A stretch of DNA of 64,000 nt from contig OZ254081.1 of NCBI GenBank assembly GCA_965267505.1, positions 682,001-746,000 on the forward strand. Direction: 5' to 3'. Position numbers and translations under genes: made by a program. The notes under the pieces are model-generated. The model was not told the origin of the DNA, searched no databases, and saw nothing but the letters and a program-made list of their open reading frames with translations. Below, in pieces: positions 61,339 to 64,000 of the stretch (within the stretch, counting starts at the first letter, position 1; the number at the start of each line of letters is the position of its first letter). The stretch is from JANQHS01 sp965267505 (lineage in GTDB: Bacteria > Bacteroidota > Bacteroidia > Cytophagales > CCMP332).

Positions 61339-62100
61339 TCAAAGCGAATCATTGAGGTCCCAGTTATAACTCATATAACTTATCTCAAAATCTTGAGAAA
61401 CCATTTCGGGATAATGTTTGAGGATCAACTTTCTAACTCCAGCATTGTCGCCAAAGTCTTCTGAAAACCAACTGAATATCTTTGAGATCTTGACATTTTT
61501 TCCATTGATAAGATTTTTCTTAGGATCCAGCAGGAAGACCTTTTCCTGTTCGTTTAGTTGAGATTCTAGTTTTACTGATTCATAGGCTTCATTTCTCAAT
61601 TGAGGACAAGAGAAGGAAGCACAATTAATGGCAAAATGAAGTCGATAATCCTTAAACCTTCTTCTGAGAATCCTATGCTCGATATCATTCAGGCTAAGAT
61701 CCTGTTCTCCAATCTTTATAAATACCATATCGAATACAGAATTAATGAAGGGAATCTGTAAACCTTTCTTTATTTCCTTAATCGAATTAACTGGGTAATG
61801 ATCGATTACAAGCTTTAGGGTAAAGGCATTATAAGCATTGATCCAAAAGCAAAAAGCATCTTCTCTGGACCAAGTTGGATCAGGGGGACTGTTTTTTAAT
61901 AACTCAAGATACAGGTCTAAAGAGGAAAGATCGCTTTTGAGTTTTCTGTAATCAACAGCCCCGTTTTCCTTTACAACTTCTTCCAGCACCTTCGAAAAAG
62001 GTTCATGAGAAAAAACATTCCTTTTCCCCTCTTGATATTCTTTGGGATTACAAAAGCTTAGGGATAGGAAAAAAAGAAAAAGCGGTCTAAATGATACCAA
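61339..62100 (-). CDS. DUF547 domain protein
   Basis: A 253-residue exported protein with a hydrophobic N terminus (MVSFRPLFLFFLSLSFCNPK); a lipoprotein Cys is possible but the preceding Phe is atypical. The DUF547 core is clear: FCFWINAYNAFTLKLVIDHY, LSLNDIEHRILRRRFKD, and LHFAINCASFSCPQLRNEAY with the conserved Cys and His pattern that resembles papain-like folds. Function unknown. The start is a TTG at 62098-62100, overlapping the TSUP gene by 14 bases. Confidence 0.9.
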   Translation of the reverse strand: MVSFRPLFLFFLSLSFCNPKEYQEGKRNVFSHEPFSKVLEEVVKENGAVDYRKLKSDLSSLDLYLELLKNSPPDPTWSREDAFCFWINAYNAFTLKLVIDHYPVNSIKEIKKGLQIPFINSVFDMVFIKIGEQDLSLNDIEHRILRRRFKDYRLHFAINCASFSCPQLRNEAYESVKLESQLNEQEKVFLLDPKKNLINGKNVKISKIFSWFSEDFGDNAGVRKLILKHYPEMVSQDFEISYMSYNWDLNDSL

Positions 62101-62857
62101 GAATCATCAATAAGGAGATCAGCATGATCCCAATGCTTACAAAAATTTGAACAAGATTAAGCGTCACTTTCTTCAAAAGTTGTCGTCCCAATAACGCTCC
62201 CACGAAAGCGGCAAGGATCCCGCCTATCAAAACCGATAATTCTGGAAGATTTGAAGAGTCATAAAAAGCCTCTGAATACTGGCTGATCCTGGCGATATCA
62301 ACGGCTATTGCAATCCACACTCCGGTGGCGATAAACTGTTCTTTGTTAAGCTTAAGTTGAATCAGAAACATGCTTCTAAATGCTCCTTGGTGGCCGGAGA
62401 ATCCACCAAAGAATCCGGAGACTATACCTCCAAGGGCAAGGCTTGAGATGAACGATTTCTTCTTATTGAGTTCAAGCAACTCCAAAATTGAAAAAGCCAA
62501 CATCAGTCCCCCAATCAAAACTTTATGAATGAATATTGGGTTTGTGGTTCCAAAAAGGTTTAACTCAAAGATTGGCTGAGAACTACTCAAATAGATCAAA
62601 GCCCGGGACCCAAAAAAGGAGGCGATGAAAGCTGGGATTCCAAAGCCAAGGATCACCTTCAACGCTCCATATCTGCCAATAATGAAGCTCTTGAAAACAT
62701 TATTACTCAAATGAACTATGGCGGTAGCGGCAACCGCAATTTCGGCCGGATAAAAAATCGCGAAAACAGGTAGTAAAATTGAGCCCAAGCCAAAACCCGA
62801 GAAAAATGTTGCCAGGGAAGCCAGAAATGCAAATATTATAACTAAGATCAGCTCCAT
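62087..62857 (-). CDS. Sulfite exporter TauE/SafE family protein (TSUP)
   Basis: A polytopic permease of 256 residues with about eight hydrophobic segments in two halves. The glycine-rich first motif TFFSGFGLGSILLPVFAIF and its repeat FFGGFSGHQGAFRSMFLIQL are typical of TSUP carriers for sulfur or organic anions. The ATG at 62857 is preferred to a TTG at 62878. First gene of the strand group TSUP, DUF547, DUF6265, murF. The substrate is unknown. Confidence 0.9.
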   Translation of the reverse strand: MELILVIIFAFLASLATFFSGFGLGSILLPVFAIFYPAEIAVAATAIVHLSNNVFKSFIIGRYGALKVILGFGIPAFIASFFGSRALIYLSSSQPIFELNLFGTTNPIFIHKVLIGGLMLAFSILELLELNKKKSFISSLALGGIVSGFFGGFSGHQGAFRSMFLIQLKLNKEQFIATGVWIAIAVDIARISQYSEAFYDSSNLPELSVLIGGILAAFVGALLGRQLLKKVTLNLVQIFVSIGIMLISLLMILGII

Positions 62858-62921
62858 GAGGTTAAAAGCTAGCCTCAATAAATTTTTCGGACAAGATATT
62901 CAAATTTTATGGGGGATTGCT

Positions 62922-62929
62922 TAATTTTG
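62922..62929 (+). promoter_or_regulatory. Candidate -7 box upstream of rpmE2
   Basis: TAATTTTG matches TAnnTTTG exactly and ends 19 bases before the rpmE2 ATG. No clear -33 element was found at the usual distance. Confidence 0.4.
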
Positions 62930-62948
62930 CAGGCCTAATTTTTAAACA

Positions 62949-63194
62949 ATGAAGAAGGACATACATCCTGATTATCACCCAGTAGTTTTCCACGATTCGG
63001 CAAGTGGCTTTGAATTCCTTACGAAGTCTACCTTGAATTCCGACGAAACTATCAAATGGAAAGACGGAAATTCTTATCCTTTGATAAAGATCGAGATCAG
63101 TTCTGCGTCTCATCCATTCTTTACTGGAAAGAAAATCTTTGTTGATACCGCTGGTAGAGTTGAGAAATTCAACAAAAAATATAAGAAGAGCTAG
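62949..63194 (+). CDS. rpmE2: 50S ribosomal protein L31 type B
   Basis: An 81-residue ribosomal protein. It starts with MKKDIHPDYHPVVFHDSASG, contains EISSASHPFFTGKKIFVDTA, and ends VEKFNKKYKKS. The zinc-binding Cys residues of type A L31 are absent, which makes it the type B form. A strong terminator follows 21 bases after the stop. Confidence 0.97.
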   Translation: MKKDIHPDYHPVVFHDSASGFEFLTKSTLNSDETIKWKDGNSYPLIKIEISSASHPFFTGKKIFVDTAGRVEKFNKKYKKS

Positions 63195-63215
63195 AAGAGA
63201 GCTGTAATGGTTCGG

Positions 63216-63242
63216 AAGCCTCCCTTGGGAGGCTTTTTTTTT
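63216..63242 (+). terminator. Intrinsic terminator after rpmE2
   Basis: AAGCCTCC (63216-63223) pairs with GGAGGCTT (63228-63235) around CTTG and runs into seven further T residues. Confidence 0.92.
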
Positions 63243-63291
63243 GCCCAAAATCCAGAACAAAGGGAAGCATTGCTTTACTATTTTTGGAACC

Positions 63292-64000
63292 ATGAACTTT
63301 GGATTCTTCGACCCGAAAGAAACAAGGGAAGATCTTCTCCCTTTAACTTACACCCGACCTTGCTCCGAATTGAGGGTTGGGGTGCTCACCATCAGGGAAA
63401 AATGGGAAACTCAGTTGGGACACATCCAAAATTTCCTTACCCAGGATTACCTCAGTGAAAAATATCAAAACGATGGGTCGGAAACGGTTTGGATAAATGG
63501 ATGTCTGATTCCCAGTGATTCCATTATTACTGAAATAAAGAACCTCAAGGAAGGAGAATCTCTAATTTCCGAAGGGAGGGTTTTGGCCTACAGTGCCAAG
63601 GAGACCAATTTATCAGACTCTGGTGCCCTTAAAGAAATTGAATCCTCTTCCAATCCCGAATTGATAGAACATCTATGGGATATATTTTCGAAAGCCGGAG
63701 AGCAGATCTCTGCGGACCTGGAAAGGTCCGATTTTAATAGAGGGAAGAATCAAGACCCTTTTACCCGGATCTATAATGAGGATGCTGTTTATCTCCATCC
63801 AAGTAGCAGAGTCAAAGCATCTATTTTGAACGCAGAAGAAGGACCAATAATAATTGATGAAGGAGCTGTGGTGCATGAGGGCTCAATTCTTTACGGACCC
63901 TTATACGTTGGCAAAGGAAGTCAAATTAGCCCCGGATCAAAGATCAGGTCTAACACATCTATCGGGCCCTTTTGCAAAGTTGGTGGAGAAGTAAATAATG
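63292..64000 (+). CDS. GlmU-like sugar nucleotidyltransferase/acyltransferase, N-terminal part (runs off the window)
   Basis: The plus strand opens at ATG 63292 (MNFGFFDPKETREDLLPLTY) and continues to the end of the window, 236 codons. The pattern TRPCSELRVGVLTIREKWE, the following INGCLIPSD and the left-handed-helix repeats starting near residue 165 (YLHPSSRVKASILNAEEGPI, GPLYVGKGSQISPGS, IGPFCKVGGEV) fit the Bacteroidota GlmU-like family of about 390 residues. The first part is a poorly conserved nucleotidyltransferase half. The reaction is probably the acetylation or activation of an amino sugar. The C terminus lies beyond the window. Confidence 0.88.
   Translation, partial: MNFGFFDPKETREDLLPLTYTRPCSELRVGVLTIREKWETQLGHIQNFLTQDYLSEKYQNDGSETVWINGCLIPSDSIITEIKNLKEGESLISEGRVLAYSAKETNLSDSGALKEIESSSNPELIEHLWDIFSKAGEQISADLERSDFNRGKNQDPFTRIYNEDAVYLHPSSRVKASILNAEEGPIIIDEGAVVHEGSILYGPLYVGKGSQISPGSKIRSNTSIGPFCKVGGEVNN

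Noticed and set aside
63279..63286. TATTTTTG as promoter of the GlmU-like gene
   Set aside because: It fits the -7 consensus but lies only 5 bases before the ATG and has no -33 partner.
1..64000. CRISPR arrays, rRNA genes, insertion sequences or phage genes
   Set aside because: None were seen on either strand; no transposase, integrase or regular spaced repeat is present.

Overview
The window looks like chromosomal DNA from a Bacteroidota bacterium, probably a free-living Cytophagales-type organism. Several secreted proteins carry C-terminal type IX secretion sorting domains. The succinate dehydrogenase is of the type-B, menaquinone-linked kind with one cytochrome b subunit. Ribosomal protein L31 is the zinc-free type B form. 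Candidate promoters fit the Bacteroidota pattern (TTG or TTTG, about 19-21 bases, then TAnnTTTG). Shine-Dalgarno sequences are almost absent and TTG starts are common. No phage, insertion sequence, CRISPR array or rRNA was seen. There is one tRNA gene. Genes are dense, and no gene-free stretch exceeds 300 bases.

Layout. 1-650: start of purL, leftward. 779-7418: a TetR regulator with a palindromic candidate operator, followed by a tripartite RND efflux operon (TolC, adaptor, pump). 7440-10207: a phosphoesterase, an MFS transporter and an Mpo1-like protein. 10326-14428: prs, rplY, pth, a WecG/TagA-type glycosyltransferase and an atypical epimerase. 14481-21367: membrane protein, PqqB-like hydrolase, pterin dehydratase, a DUF4397 cargo protein, four poorly known envelope or methyltransferase-like proteins, and corA. 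21514-30041: a TonB-type receptor, a large repeat-rich secreted protein, DinB and MmcQ proteins, a large zinc protease and a DUF2147 protein.

30072-31982 is the most unusual part. It holds an AT-rich orphan membrane protein, two small genes, and a tRNA-Leu(CAA) gene surrounded by pieces of itself. On the minus strand the order is: an intact-looking promoter, a 5' tRNA fragment interrupted by a 28-base hairpin, the intact tRNA with a decayed promoter copy, a GC-rich block with two mutually exclusive hairpins, an AT-rich hairpin, and a 3' tRNA fragment.

31983-44026: ABM monooxygenase, SAM hydroxide adenosyltransferase, phoH, an M43 protease, GNAT, comEC, enoyl-CoA hydratase, purine nucleoside phosphorylase, a secreted protein, sppA, folK and fabD. 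44027-64000: a DCC protein, a large type-B-sorted cargo protein, sdhCAB, a glycosyltransferase, a rhodanese lipoprotein, prc, a convergent pair of small secreted paralogs, an M1 peptidase, an NHL-type cargo protein with a Shine-Dalgarno that can be masked, a PorT-like barrel, murF, DUF6265, DUF547, a TSUP transporter, rpmE2, and the start of a GlmU-like gene.

Most genes are housekeeping or envelope functions arranged in short, tightly packed operons. The main regulatory candidates are the TetR operator, the palindrome against the fabD start, the masked ribosome site at 57514-57556, and the terminator that abuts the pth start codon. All calls come from reading the sequence; no database search was run.
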